From contig AUXH01000236.1 in NCBI GenBank assembly GCA_000482145.1, positions 1 through 26,486 on the forward strand: a stretch of DNA of 26,486 nucleotides, in the 5' to 3' direction. A program made the translations under genes and the position numbers. Source of the stretch: Strigomonas culicis (taxonomy: Eukaryota; Euglenozoa; Kinetoplastea; Trypanosomatida; Trypanosomatidae). The notes beneath the pieces were generated by a model. The model was not told where the DNA came from. It saw only the letters and a list, made by a program, of their open reading frames with translations, and did not search any database. Numbering within the stretch: the stretch's first letter is position 1; every line of letters begins with the position of its first letter. Positions 8,801 to 15,433 of this stretch are shown piece after piece.

Positions 8801-10590
8801 AGCGGGAGGCTGTTCGGCTGGTAGCGCCGCCGCGCCTCCTCCTCTAGATGGGAGATGATGTACAGCGGGGGGATCGGCGGGTGCTGGACACGTCTGTGAG
8901 AGCCGGGGTGCGACGTGGGGCCATCCGCCGCCGACGCCGCCCTATGCCTCGGATACAGAAAAGAGGAGAGGGTGGCGACCCTCGCTAACAGCCCCGTAGC
9001 CGCGGTGTACCGGTCATGCGCACAGCGTGGCGGAGGGTCGTTCAGCAAATAAAAATGCTGCAATGCCTGCCACCACTGGAGGTAGTAACGCAACTCGCTT
9101 TGGGCCACAATAGGACTGGCCATCATCGCGGTGCCGTAGAAGTCAAACCGCAGCACCTCTGATGAAAAGAGAAGGCAATCCGCATTGATGGCAAAGGCAC
9201 TCTTCTTGTACGATAAAAACAACTCATACGCGCCATTCGCATTGTCAGAATAATTCGTGTTGATAAAAACAATGTGCTTGTGGGAGGTGCCTTCTTCTTT
9301 CTCCTCTTCCGTCGCAGTATTATTTTTAGTAGTAGTAGCAGTGGTGGTATTAGAACGAAAAAAGGACGTAAAAAAGGAATGAAATCCATTCCTTTCCAAC
9401 AGTTCATAATCGCAGGCGAAGAAGTGGTAGTGCAGCCTTGTATATGGCTTTTGACGGCCAGACTCCGGGTCGTTGGCATGCGGACACCAAAGAGCTGGTA
9501 GGCGAGGGGTGACGAGTTCCACGTGGTTCGCCGCCGCAACATGGATCTGCCATCCCTTCGGCTCCCAGGGCAGTTCATAGTACCCCTCCGCGCCAGCACT
9601 GCCGTCGTCTTCCTCCCCGGTCGCCACCGCCATCTCTTCTGGGGGGCGGGGCGGGGGCGGATAGAGAGAGAGCTGCAGGCACACGGAGGACGGTGGCTGC
9701 GGCCAGCTATGGAACGGCCGGACCCGCGATGGGCGGGCCCGCGCGTGAGGGCTCGCCTCCGCCTGTGCACTGTGTATGCTACTCTCCAGCACGACTCTGC
9801 CATCCGTCGGATCGTCTTGCGCGAGAAAGACGGGTGCGAAGGTGCCCTTCCAGTAGCTGCTGCCACACAACAACAAGGAGGTCGGCGTGTGGTCGCTGTC
9901 GCCGCTGCTAGGGAAAAGATGAACACAGAGCGGTCGCTCGCGCCTCGTGAGTGGCAGGCGCGTGTCAAAATGCACCACAACATATCGATCTCGCCTCTCC
10001 TGCCGATCGTGAAGGGCGTCGGGTGCCTCCAGAGAAGGGGGCGCGGACAGCGTGAGGGTGTGCGGCGTCATGTAATACAACAGTCGGTTCGTGTGAGGAT
10101 CTACATGCACAGGTTGCGACTTAGCTTCCATATACTTATCCTTATTATTATTATCCTTGTTGTTGGTGTTGTTATCCTTTTCCGTGGTTGTGGGGAGAGG
10201 TTGTTTAGGCAACAGACTTAGTTTAAACTTTCGTACTTCCGTTTTGGGTGGCGGCGGCGGTGGTGGAGCCGCCTTTGCGCTCGCCTCTCGCGCGTTGCGT
10301 GTCCCTGTGCGGTCGTACAGTTCGACCGGCGAGACCGCATAGGGGATCGACACCGCACCAGCAGTGCTCTCGTTCGCGTCTCCCTCCGTCGTCACGGAGG
10401 TGATGGACATGAAGGGCGTGTGCAGGAGCAGCAGCAGGGACAGGCCGCCCTCGCCGCGCGTCTCGAAGAGTGCCCGCGGCACCCTCGCCTGCCCTCTTAT
10501 ACGGATGGCAGCCTCACTCGGTGCCGCCGTGGAGTGATCGCTGCGGCCCTCGCGCTGAAGGGAGAAGAGGAGGTTGGTTTCGATGGGCAT
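5863..10590 (-). CDS. Very large unrecognised protein (1575 aa)
   Basis: I do not recognise this protein. It is one uninterrupted frame from ATG 10588-10590 to TGA 5863-5865. Visible features are a Pro run (about 108-117), an Asn/Lys/Asp-rich stretch (about 137-151), a Thr/Asn/Glu stretch (about 413-432), a basic PKRQK cluster (about 915), and a hydrophobic segment followed by poly-Ala (about 1105-1131) that could be a single membrane helix. There are also Pro-rich stretches near 1372-1390 and 1428, and a Glu run near the C-terminus (about 1547-1553) ahead of the terminal SLFF. Between these lie ordinary globular-looking segments with many Leu, Phe, Tyr and His residues. The N-terminal half has AT-richer insertions in an otherwise GC-rich gene. 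A second in-frame ATG at 10408-10410 (residue 61) is a plausible alternative start, since an overlapping upstream ORF begins 4 nt before the first. Confidence 0.75.
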   Translation of the reverse strand: MPIETNLLFSLQREGRSDHSTAAPSEAAIRIRGQARVPRALFETRGEGGLSLLLLLHTPFMSITSVTTEGDANESTAGAVSIPYAVSPVELYDRTGTRNAREASAKAAPPPPPPPKTEVRKFKLSLLPKQPLPTTTEKDNNTNNKDNNNKDKYMEAKSQPVHVDPHTNRLLYYMTPHTLTLSAPPSLEAPDALHDRQERRDRYVVVHFDTRLPLTRRERPLCVHLFPSSGDSDHTPTSLLLCGSSYWKGTFAPVFLAQDDPTDGRVVLESSIHSAQAEASPHARARPSRVRPFHSWPQPPSSVCLQLSLYPPPPRPPEEMAVATGEEDDGSAGAEGYYELPWEPKGWQIHVAAANHVELVTPRLPALWCPHANDPESGRQKPYTRLHYHFFACDYELLERNGFHSFFTSFFRSNTTTATTTKNNTATEEEKEEGTSHKHIVFINTNYSDNANGAYELFLSYKKSAFAINADCLLFSSEVLRFDFYGTAMMASPIVAQSELRYYLQWWQALQHFYLLNDPPPRCAHDRYTAATGLLARVATLSSFLYPRHRAASAADGPTSHPGSHRRVQHPPIPPLYIISHLEEEARRRYQPNSLPLPPSADGPAEAHPNELFFTFLLKDSVEEVQLVHAYFASPLAAVLQDELCQLTPAPQHTTAMRVDAFLQVLFGVAGCREDGASRAPWQCQTHLNRLRQLLAWEAGVALGPPPHPSLFHLPQLLAATAPRVALPPTPAPAPPASVCAALGAPLQLDARVNCTIGLDPQTRSFFNLHLLLHVEHRAGRQTPHQPCTLSFTFLLFVVEPWAEAEQEAPRARGHAHGSRIYLADAVPFEWSLLPLATAAAASASSHAPSPAHSPHHRQTVSFSFANVLAPLMEPAGSAMEDGEDLYWQGCVQNLVMQQQCIYGVSAAKDAEEPQKKPKRQKTETPKVSAATNPQTKANKKSSGGQRSAATQKQATSTGAFFPFQSEKVFLLPLVVFESASVIDAAAGAANRVPIDAHVHLSYTDLFWKQIEAFCTPLPLKPNKTAGEHEAEAFVVYRQSSAAADGNPKSKPRRQKHRNSSREEAETHGDAAAPPPHRLYAVNFLREESRRATASVRSGDETKHVVQSFFSFLLSLLLFHVFPHAAAAAVAAGPPVCGPPPRRSLWVCSDPLVRSLRRLWQRLLRECAPAAWASLGHLQDLLWVPLREAGGAAAAGCVEAAAARCRERRDCLERLLDRSEDNVSLYGSRAPGASRHWREDAAAAALEQCPALFDHMIDYWDAHQQHAETSDARVAGEAGVGRKVKRGRPAAAAEGADGGAPAATSWRVSVEQTLAQAAAGARSTHRPDLFTLLLHEFTLDDTSRLWFRASHREDDREYSHMREQLLHLQEELLRPPQAPPPPPPTTQPPQQSAGLPAQTAAVGQPRRKLFLSLKRGDAAARPNDAAPQEAPPPPPPPEPPEAPQRALPAKLLPQFFALVQRRLSRWQHVPPDAPLQLLSADARLRRLLLPLSLHLRHEQRRSPPPPPQSDTHEGDGDRHARGTERRIGSAARDAASTPDGILSLRFEEQEEEEEEEYAEESVTDGDEENAESLFF

Positions 10591-10594
10591 TCAT
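10514..10594 (-). other. Overlapping upstream ORF (26 codons) at the 5' end of the large gene
   Basis: After the predicted acceptor at 10707-10708, the first ATG on the minus strand is at 10592-10594, four nucleotides before the main ATG and out of frame with it. It runs 26 codons to a TGA at 10514-10516, inside the main coding region. Scanning ribosomes would meet it first, so it could lower translation of the main frame or shift initiation to the in-frame ATG at 10410. Expression is not shown. Confidence 0.55.
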
Positions 10595-10973
10595 CTGATT
10601 CCTATCTGTGTTGGTTGTATCCTAGTTTTTTTTATTAGTAGTAGTATGATTATGCAATCTCTATTACTAGCTATATATAGATGTGTGTATGAAGTTGTTT
10701 GTATACCTTTACAAAGAAAGAGAGAGAGAGAGTAATTAACAGTGGGTCCCTGTGCTTTGCAAACCAATATGTATCCTCAGCTATGCATAGTTCTTTTCAG
10801 TGTAAACACTAATACTACTTTTTTTTTTTAAGTAATGTGTAATAATTTTGATATGTTATAAACAGTTAAACGGAATCATTATCATTATAGGAATTAAAAG
10901 TAAAAAAAAAAAGGCAAACGGCATCGACATTATAAAACCCAACAGGAATAACAAGCAGCAGCAGCATCATTCA
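10595..10973. other. Intergenic region between the NOM1-like and 1575-aa genes
   Basis: This AT-rich spacer contains the 3' UTR of the NOM1-like gene (right), an A11 run near 10901, a T run near 10819, and the trans-splicing signal and 5' UTR of the large gene (left). No coding region is visible. Confidence 0.55.
10707..10732 (-). promoter_or_regulatory. Predicted spliced-leader acceptor for the 1575-aa gene mRNA
   Basis: The minus-strand tract at 10713-10732 is (CT)n followed by TTTCTTT. It is followed within a few bases by the first AG at 10707-10708. The implied 5' UTR is about 116 nt to the main ATG and contains the overlapping upstream ATG at 10594. Confidence 0.55.
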
Positions 10974-13736
10974 TCAATGGATGCCCTGCTTGAGTGCCTT
11001 GTGCGCCACGCGCACCCGCTTTAAGAAGAGCTTCAGGCGCTCCTCTGCTGTCGGGGCCGCTGGGAGGATCCCACTCTTGTTATTGTTATTCCTAAACGAC
11101 ACATCATCGAACGGAGTCTCGAACGCAAGGACGTCGTAGAAGGCCGGCAGCCACTTCTTCGCCTGCGCCTCGTCCAGAAAGTGGTGCTCGATAAAGAGGG
11201 CCAGCATCTTCTTGTACGCGTGCGCGTCGTGGGAGGCCGATGCGGACGCCCCTTCGGACCGCGCGGATTGTTTCTCATTCAGCTGGAAGCCGTCACCGCC
11301 GAAGAAGAAGGCCGTGAGGCGGGCCGGGCTCAGCTCGAGGAACATGCGCAGCAGCAGCAGGCGCGTGAAGAGATTGATGTTCTTGTTGTACACGCCCGTG
11401 CTCGCGCCGCGGCCCGTCTTGCCCCCGTAGAGCGACGCGTCAAGGTCGAGCCCGCGGAGGACGCCGAGGAAGAAGGTCTGCTCCTCGAACAGGTAGCACA
11501 GCAGCCGCGCGAGGTTGATCGCGCCGACCACGTCCAGCTCCGGCTCCAGCTTGATCGCCTTGAAACAGTCCCAGATGGCAAACTGGAGGACCTTCCCGCA
11601 CACAGAGGACGCGGCCGCCGCCGACGCCTTGGCCGACGCGCTGACGAAGCGCTGCAGGACGTGGCCGTAGAAGGGGTTGTAGCGCGCCTCCTGCCGCGCG
11701 CACTGCAGCAGCACCTGCGCCGTCTCGTGGAAGCGCTGGAAGCCCGGGTCGCGGTACAGCAGCATCGAGAAGCACTCCATGTCGTCGCCGGCGTGCGTCA
11801 CGAGCCGGAAGATTTCCTTCTTGCTCTCGGACACCAGGTGCTGCCCGGCGAGCGCGCCCTCCTCCAGTCGCATCCGCTTGATCTCCGCCTGGCGCAGCGC
11901 GTAGGCGTCCGTGCCGTCGTCGTCGTCGTCGCTTTCCTCCTCCGTCGATGCGTCGTCCGCCCGCGCGGCGGCGGTGGGGGCGGCAGGGTCCGCATCCTCG
12001 CCGTCGAGCGCGGCGGCGGCGGTGTACCGGTTGCGGTTCGTGTTCTCCGTCCAGTCGAGCAGCACGTCGAGCGCGTACCAGCGCGGCGGCTTGCTGGCGC
12101 GCAGCACGGCGCAGAACTGCAGCCCGGCCAGCTGATTCGAGGACTGCACCATACGCAGATAGTGGTGGTAGTTGGGCGCGCCGCCGCGCTTGGCCTTCGC
12201 GCCGCCCTCCAGCTCGCCGGCGAGGAGCCGCGTCAGGCCCTGCTGCACCGCCACGATGGACGTCTCGCCCTCCTGCTGGCTGCGCTTGCCGTCCTGCAGC
12301 CGCCCCGCCGCAATCGTGCTCATCACCTCCAGCAGCGTCTCCAGGCGGATGGACTTGATCGGCCGGCCAGCCCCGTCGCCCGGCCCGCCCGCGACGTAGC
12401 GCGTGTGGCGCGCCCGCGCGCGGCGCAGAGCCTGCTCCATGCGCGCGGGCACCTCCTTCAGGAGCTTCGCGCCGCAGGCGCGCAGCAGCTCCAGCCCGCA
12501 CGCCGCCGCGCACATCGCCACCTCCTCCTCCAGTGCGCGGTCGGCCGCCGCGGTGCGGTCACCCTCCGGTTTGTAGATGAGGGACGCGAGCGCGAGAAGG
12601 TACTCCAGGAGGCTGATCATCAGCACCGCGTCGGTGCCGCTCAGCAGATACAGCTGCGCCAGCACCAGCAGCATGTTCGACGCCGCGGTCTCGTCCACGC
12701 GGCGCGGGGGGCCGGCCGACCGCACGAGGTAGCGCCCAACGATGTAGCGGTGGAGGCGCTGGCACCAGAAGCAGATGAGCTCCGCGCCGAGCTGCGCCCC
12801 GTGCAGCAGCTGCAGCCCGCGCAGCAGCGCCGCGAAGGGCAGCGTGCGGCCCTGCTCCAGCGCGGCCGTGTCGCCGGCGGTCAGCCGCTCCATCTCCTGC
12901 AGCACGCTGCGGCCCACCACGTGGCGGCTGTGCGTGCCGTCGAGGAAGAGCTGCGAAAGGCTCTGCGCGAGGGCCGCGAAGTTCTCGATCGCGAGGCGGT
13001 TCACCGCCCGCCGCGCTTGCTCCTGAACAGCGGGGGGCACCGCGACCACCGCGTCCGCCTCAGCGTCGTCCGCGGCCTCCGCGAGGGTGGCGGCGGTCAC
13101 CGCCTCGCCCGCCCCCGGCGCAGGCGCTGGGGCGTCGTCCTCGCCCCACAGGCGCGCGTTTGCCCGCGGCGCGGCGTGCGCGCTCGCCTTCACCTTCGCG
13201 GTCAGCATGGCGAGGGCGCTCTTTTTGGTCTTGGAGGGCTTCGCCGCTGTCTTTCTCTTTGTGGTCACGACAGCGGGCGTGGGCGTGGGCGTGGGGGTGT
13301 CCTTCAGCGCCTTCTTGCGCTTCTCCTTCTCCGGCTTCTTTTTGGCAGCCGCCGCTTTCTTCTCGCTTGCCGTCGCGCTCCTCACCGCCTCGCGGCCGTC
13401 GTCCCGCGGCTGCCGCCGCCGGTCGGGCCGTGGCGCCGGCGCCGGCGCGGCGCGCCGCCGCTTCTTCTGCTCCCGCTTCGCCTCCCGCTGCGCGCGCAGC
13501 TGACTGGACCACGCGGCCTGTGCACTGACGCGCGCCTCCTTGGCGCTCTGCCGCGCCTCCCGCCGCAGCCGCCGCCGCTCCGCGTGCGCGTCGACGGGGG
13601 CCGCCGGCGCGCCGCCGCCACCGCCGGGGTGCCCCGCGCGGTGGCGCTGCTGGGCATCGTAGTGGCTGGAGGGGTGGTACGGCGCGCCCCCGCCGCGGCC
13701 ACGGCCACCACGACCGCCTCGGCCTTGGTGGAACAT
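10974..13736 (-). CDS. NOM1/Sgd1-like nucleolar MIF4G and MA3 domain protein
   Basis: The 920-residue protein opens with an RGG/GRG-type Gly-Arg segment, followed by a long Ala/Lys/Arg-rich basic region to about residue 230. A MIF4G-type helical repeat domain follows (about 235-565). Then comes an acidic Glu/Asp linker and an MA3 domain (about 632-800) with the family-like stretches ARQEARYNPFYGHVLQRF and QFAIWDCFKAI. Yeast Sgd1 and animal NOM1 have this MIF4G-MA3 order. They act in nucleolar small-subunit ribosome assembly; Sgd1 works with the DEAD-box helicase Fal1. The same role is inferred here. The ATG at 13734-13736 is chosen because the acceptor AG lies at 13762-13763. The longer open frame to 14168 has low-complexity, Cys-rich sequence lying upstream of the predicted mRNA start. 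The stop is TGA. Confidence 0.85.
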   Translation of the reverse strand: MFHQGRGGRGGRGRGGGAPYHPSSHYDAQQRHRAGHPGGGGGAPAAPVDAHAERRRLRREARQSAKEARVSAQAAWSSQLRAQREAKREQKKRRRAAPAPAPRPDRRRQPRDDGREAVRSATASEKKAAAAKKKPEKEKRKKALKDTPTPTPTPAVVTTKRKTAAKPSKTKKSALAMLTAKVKASAHAAPRANARLWGEDDAPAPAPGAGEAVTAATLAEAADDAEADAVVAVPPAVQEQARRAVNRLAIENFAALAQSLSQLFLDGTHSRHVVGRSVLQEMERLTAGDTAALEQGRTLPFAALLRGLQLLHGAQLGAELICFWCQRLHRYIVGRYLVRSAGPPRRVDETAASNMLLVLAQLYLLSGTDAVLMISLLEYLLALASLIYKPEGDRTAAADRALEEEVAMCAAACGLELLRACGAKLLKEVPARMEQALRRARARHTRYVAGGPGDGAGRPIKSIRLETLLEVMSTIAAGRLQDGKRSQQEGETSIVAVQQGLTRLLAGELEGGAKAKRGGAPNYHHYLRMVQSSNQLAGLQFCAVLRASKPPRWYALDVLLDWTENTNRNRYTAAAALDGEDADPAAPTAAARADDASTEEESDDDDDGTDAYALRQAEIKRMRLEEGALAGQHLVSESKKEIFRLVTHAGDDMECFSMLLYRDPGFQRFHETAQVLLQCARQEARYNPFYGHVLQRFVSASAKASAAAASSVCGKVLQFAIWDCFKAIKLEPELDVVGAINLARLLCYLFEEQTFFLGVLRGLDLDASLYGGKTGRGASTGVYNKNINLFTRLLLLRMFLELSPARLTAFFFGGDGFQLNEKQSARSEGASASASHDAHAYKKMLALFIEHHFLDEAQAKKWLPAFYDVLAFETPFDDVSFRNNNNKSGILPAAPTAEERLKLFLKRVRVAHKALKQGIH

Positions 13737-13761
13737 GGTGCTGCTTCTTTTTTTGCTTGAG

Positions 13762-13801
13762 CTATAGAGAGAGAGAGAGTATAAGAAAGAGGGGGAAAAA
13801 A
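13762..13801 (-). promoter_or_regulatory. Predicted spliced-leader acceptor for the NOM1-like mRNA
   Basis: A long minus-strand pyrimidine tract (T6C5, TCTTTC and a CT repeat) ends directly in TATAG, with AG at 13762-13763. It is one of the cleanest acceptor signals in the window and lies 25 nt before the chosen ATG. Confidence 0.65.
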
Positions 13802-13960
13802 CAAGAGCTAATGAAGGTGAGGGGAAAGGAAAGAGCAGCAGAGGCAAACTGTACAAAGAAGCGCAGTTTTTCTTAAAGACGAAAGGGCTATGGTTGAATG
13901 AGCATTTGCTTTTTTTTCTTTTTCGTAAATCATCGCAAACGATGCATGTGCAACACATAA

Positions 13961-13997
13961 CAAAACAACAACAAAAACAACAACAACAACAACAACA
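13961..13997. repeat. (CAA)n microsatellite
   Basis: About 37 nt of CAA units, interrupted once by extra A residues, are seen directly. In the minus-strand transcript this is (TTG)n in the 3' UTR of the membrane-protein gene. Confidence 0.9.
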
Positions 13998-14040
13998 TGA
14001 CAACGCGGCACGTGGGTGTGGGGTGTATCCAACGTGGGCC

Positions 14041-14886
14041 TCAGTACCCACATGTGTACAGCTTCCGCAACAGCCAGCCCACCCATAGTGCCGCGAGCCC
14101 GCACACGACCGTCGCCGTGGAGAGGCCACACCTCTGACTGACCTCCCCGACAAGCGCCACGGCCTCAATCACGGCCACGCGCCGCAGCAACGGACTCGCC
14201 TGATAGCGCGCGACGGCGCGGCGCCACCACGGTGACGCGGTATCCGTTCCCTCTCCCTCGTCGGCGGCCACCGCGTAGGCGTCGAGCTCGCTGCCGGCGA
14301 CGAGCGCCACCGCGCCAAGGAGGAGCTCCTTCAGCACCACCTGCCACGCCCAGTCTACCTGGCGCACGAGGACGCCCCGTGCGGGGCTGTTATGCTTCTT
14401 CTTACCACCACCAGCAGCAGCAGGGCCCGACCGGTCTGCGGCCGGCGGCGGGGGGGCGCCGACTGTGCTGAAGGTGCCGCTGCAGACGAACTTGAACAAA
14501 AAGGAGCACCACAGGAACGCGATCCCCACCGCGGCGAGAAAGGTGGAGCCGTTGTGAAACAGCAACAGCGGTGGCGGTGGCGGCGGCAGCGGCAGTGCTG
14601 TACCATCGATGTCAGCCGCCGCATGCGGTGGAGGGAAAGTAGGGGGCCCACCCGCCGCGTGGGTGGACACCGCATAAGTGAAAGAGACCACAAGCAGGCT
14701 CACAGCCACCAGTAGGGAGTACAGCACATGGTGTCCCACGACGATGTAGTACGGCGTCAGCTGCAGCATATGGCGCTCCACGAGCTCGGAAAGTGTCCCG
14801 AGCGTCCACCGCTCCTTGCTACCCTTGCCGTTGGGACTATTGCTAGGCGCCACTAGGCTATGCAGCAGGTGCTGGAGGGAAGGCAT
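14041..14886 (-). CDS. Unrecognised multi-pass membrane protein (281 aa)
   Basis: I do not recognise the family. After a polar N-terminus the protein has hydrophobic segments at about 47-72, 115-136, 180-198 and 255-273, with a weaker one near 235-249, so four or five membrane spans are likely. The first loop is Pro-rich and ends in a Pro7 run just before segment 2. The second loop carries Pro, Gly and a KKKH cluster. A loop near 208-222 is acidic and ends in a WW pair. There is no clear cleavable signal peptide. The start at 14884-14886 is the first ATG after the predicted acceptor at 14944-14945, and the stop is TGA. Coding composition matches its neighbours. It may be a lineage-specific organelle membrane protein; no function is claimed. 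Confidence 0.75.
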   Translation of the reverse strand: MPSLQHLLHSLVAPSNSPNGKGSKERWTLGTLSELVERHMLQLTPYYIVVGHHVLYSLLVAVSLLVVSFTYAVSTHAAGGPPTFPPPHAAADIDGTALPLPPPPPPLLLFHNGSTFLAAVGIAFLWCSFLFKFVCSGTFSTVGAPPPPAADRSGPAAAGGGKKKHNSPARGVLVRQVDWAWQVVLKELLLGAVALVAGSELDAYAVAADEGEGTDTASPWWRRAVARYQASPLLRRVAVIEAVALVGEVSQRCGLSTATVVCGLAALWVGWLLRKLYTCGY

Positions 14887-15433
14887 GGCTTCTTTCTTCC
14901 TACTATTTATTTCTTTGCGCGTGTACTTTGGATATAGATGAATCTGTCAGTTTAAAGAACATTAAAATACGAAAGAGAGAGGGGGAAGAAGTGTTCAGGG
15001 GAAACAGAATGTAGATAGAATCCCGTGCAAGGAACGATACTATGTTATCTTTAAACACCAGAGAGTTCGCAAAAAAAAAAAAAACAGTGATAATAATACA
15101 GAAGTGATTACGAACAGAAATAAAAGAAACTGAGTTCAATGAGAGAGTTGTAGGACAAAAAAGAGAAAAAAGCTGCCATCAAACACAGATTTGCTTCCTC
15201 CTTTTCACCGTTTTCGGTTAGTGAAAGAAGCAAATTCAATCAACTTAATAACGCCCAACAGATGTATATAGACGCATATACACAACAGCAAATAAAAACT
15301 ATTGTAGCACAGTAGTAATGCGTGGACACTCGCATATCCATCCATTTAGATATATGCCATCATCCGATGGGTTTGATGCAAAGGGGGAAAAAAAAGGAAA
15401 AAAAAAGAAAAACGATGACAAACGACCCGGCGC
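14887..15433. other. Intergenic region between the WD40 and membrane-protein genes
   Basis: This AT-rich spacer contains the 3' UTR of the WD40 gene with purine runs at 15386-15412, A homopolymers near 15071-15084, and the trans-splicing signal and short 5' UTR of the membrane-protein gene. A 78-codon open frame (14903-15139) begins with TTG and is low-complexity. I see no gene. Confidence 0.55.
14944..14991 (-). promoter_or_regulatory. Predicted spliced-leader acceptor for the membrane-protein mRNA
   Basis: A minus-strand tract CTTCTTCCCCCTCTCTCTTTC (14971-14991) is followed by a T-rich spacer and the first AG at 14944-14945. An mRNA starting at 14943 would have a 57-nt 5' UTR with no earlier ATG. 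Confidence 0.5.

Larger units (their letters stand above)
13737..14040. other. Intergenic region between the membrane-protein and NOM1-like genes
   Basis: It holds the 3' UTR of the membrane-protein gene with a (CAA)n repeat, and the trans-splicing tract of the NOM1-like gene. The predicted NOM1-like 5' UTR is only about 25 nt. No gene is seen. Confidence 0.55.

Noticed and set aside
11181..13760. 859-codon open frame on the plus strand
   Set aside because: It is the antisense shadow of the NOM1-like gene. The minus-strand protein has clear MIF4G and MA3 domains, while this one is Arg/Leu/Ala-rich without motifs.
13737..14168. N-terminal extension of the NOM1-like frame
   Set aside because: It would read through the (CAA)n repeat as a Cys/Phe run and start from a non-ATG codon. 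A clean acceptor lies at 13762-13763.
14903..15139. 78-codon minus-strand frame between the WD40 and membrane-protein genes
   Set aside because: It starts with TTG, crosses the predicted acceptor and pyrimidine tract, and has the AT-rich composition of the gaps.
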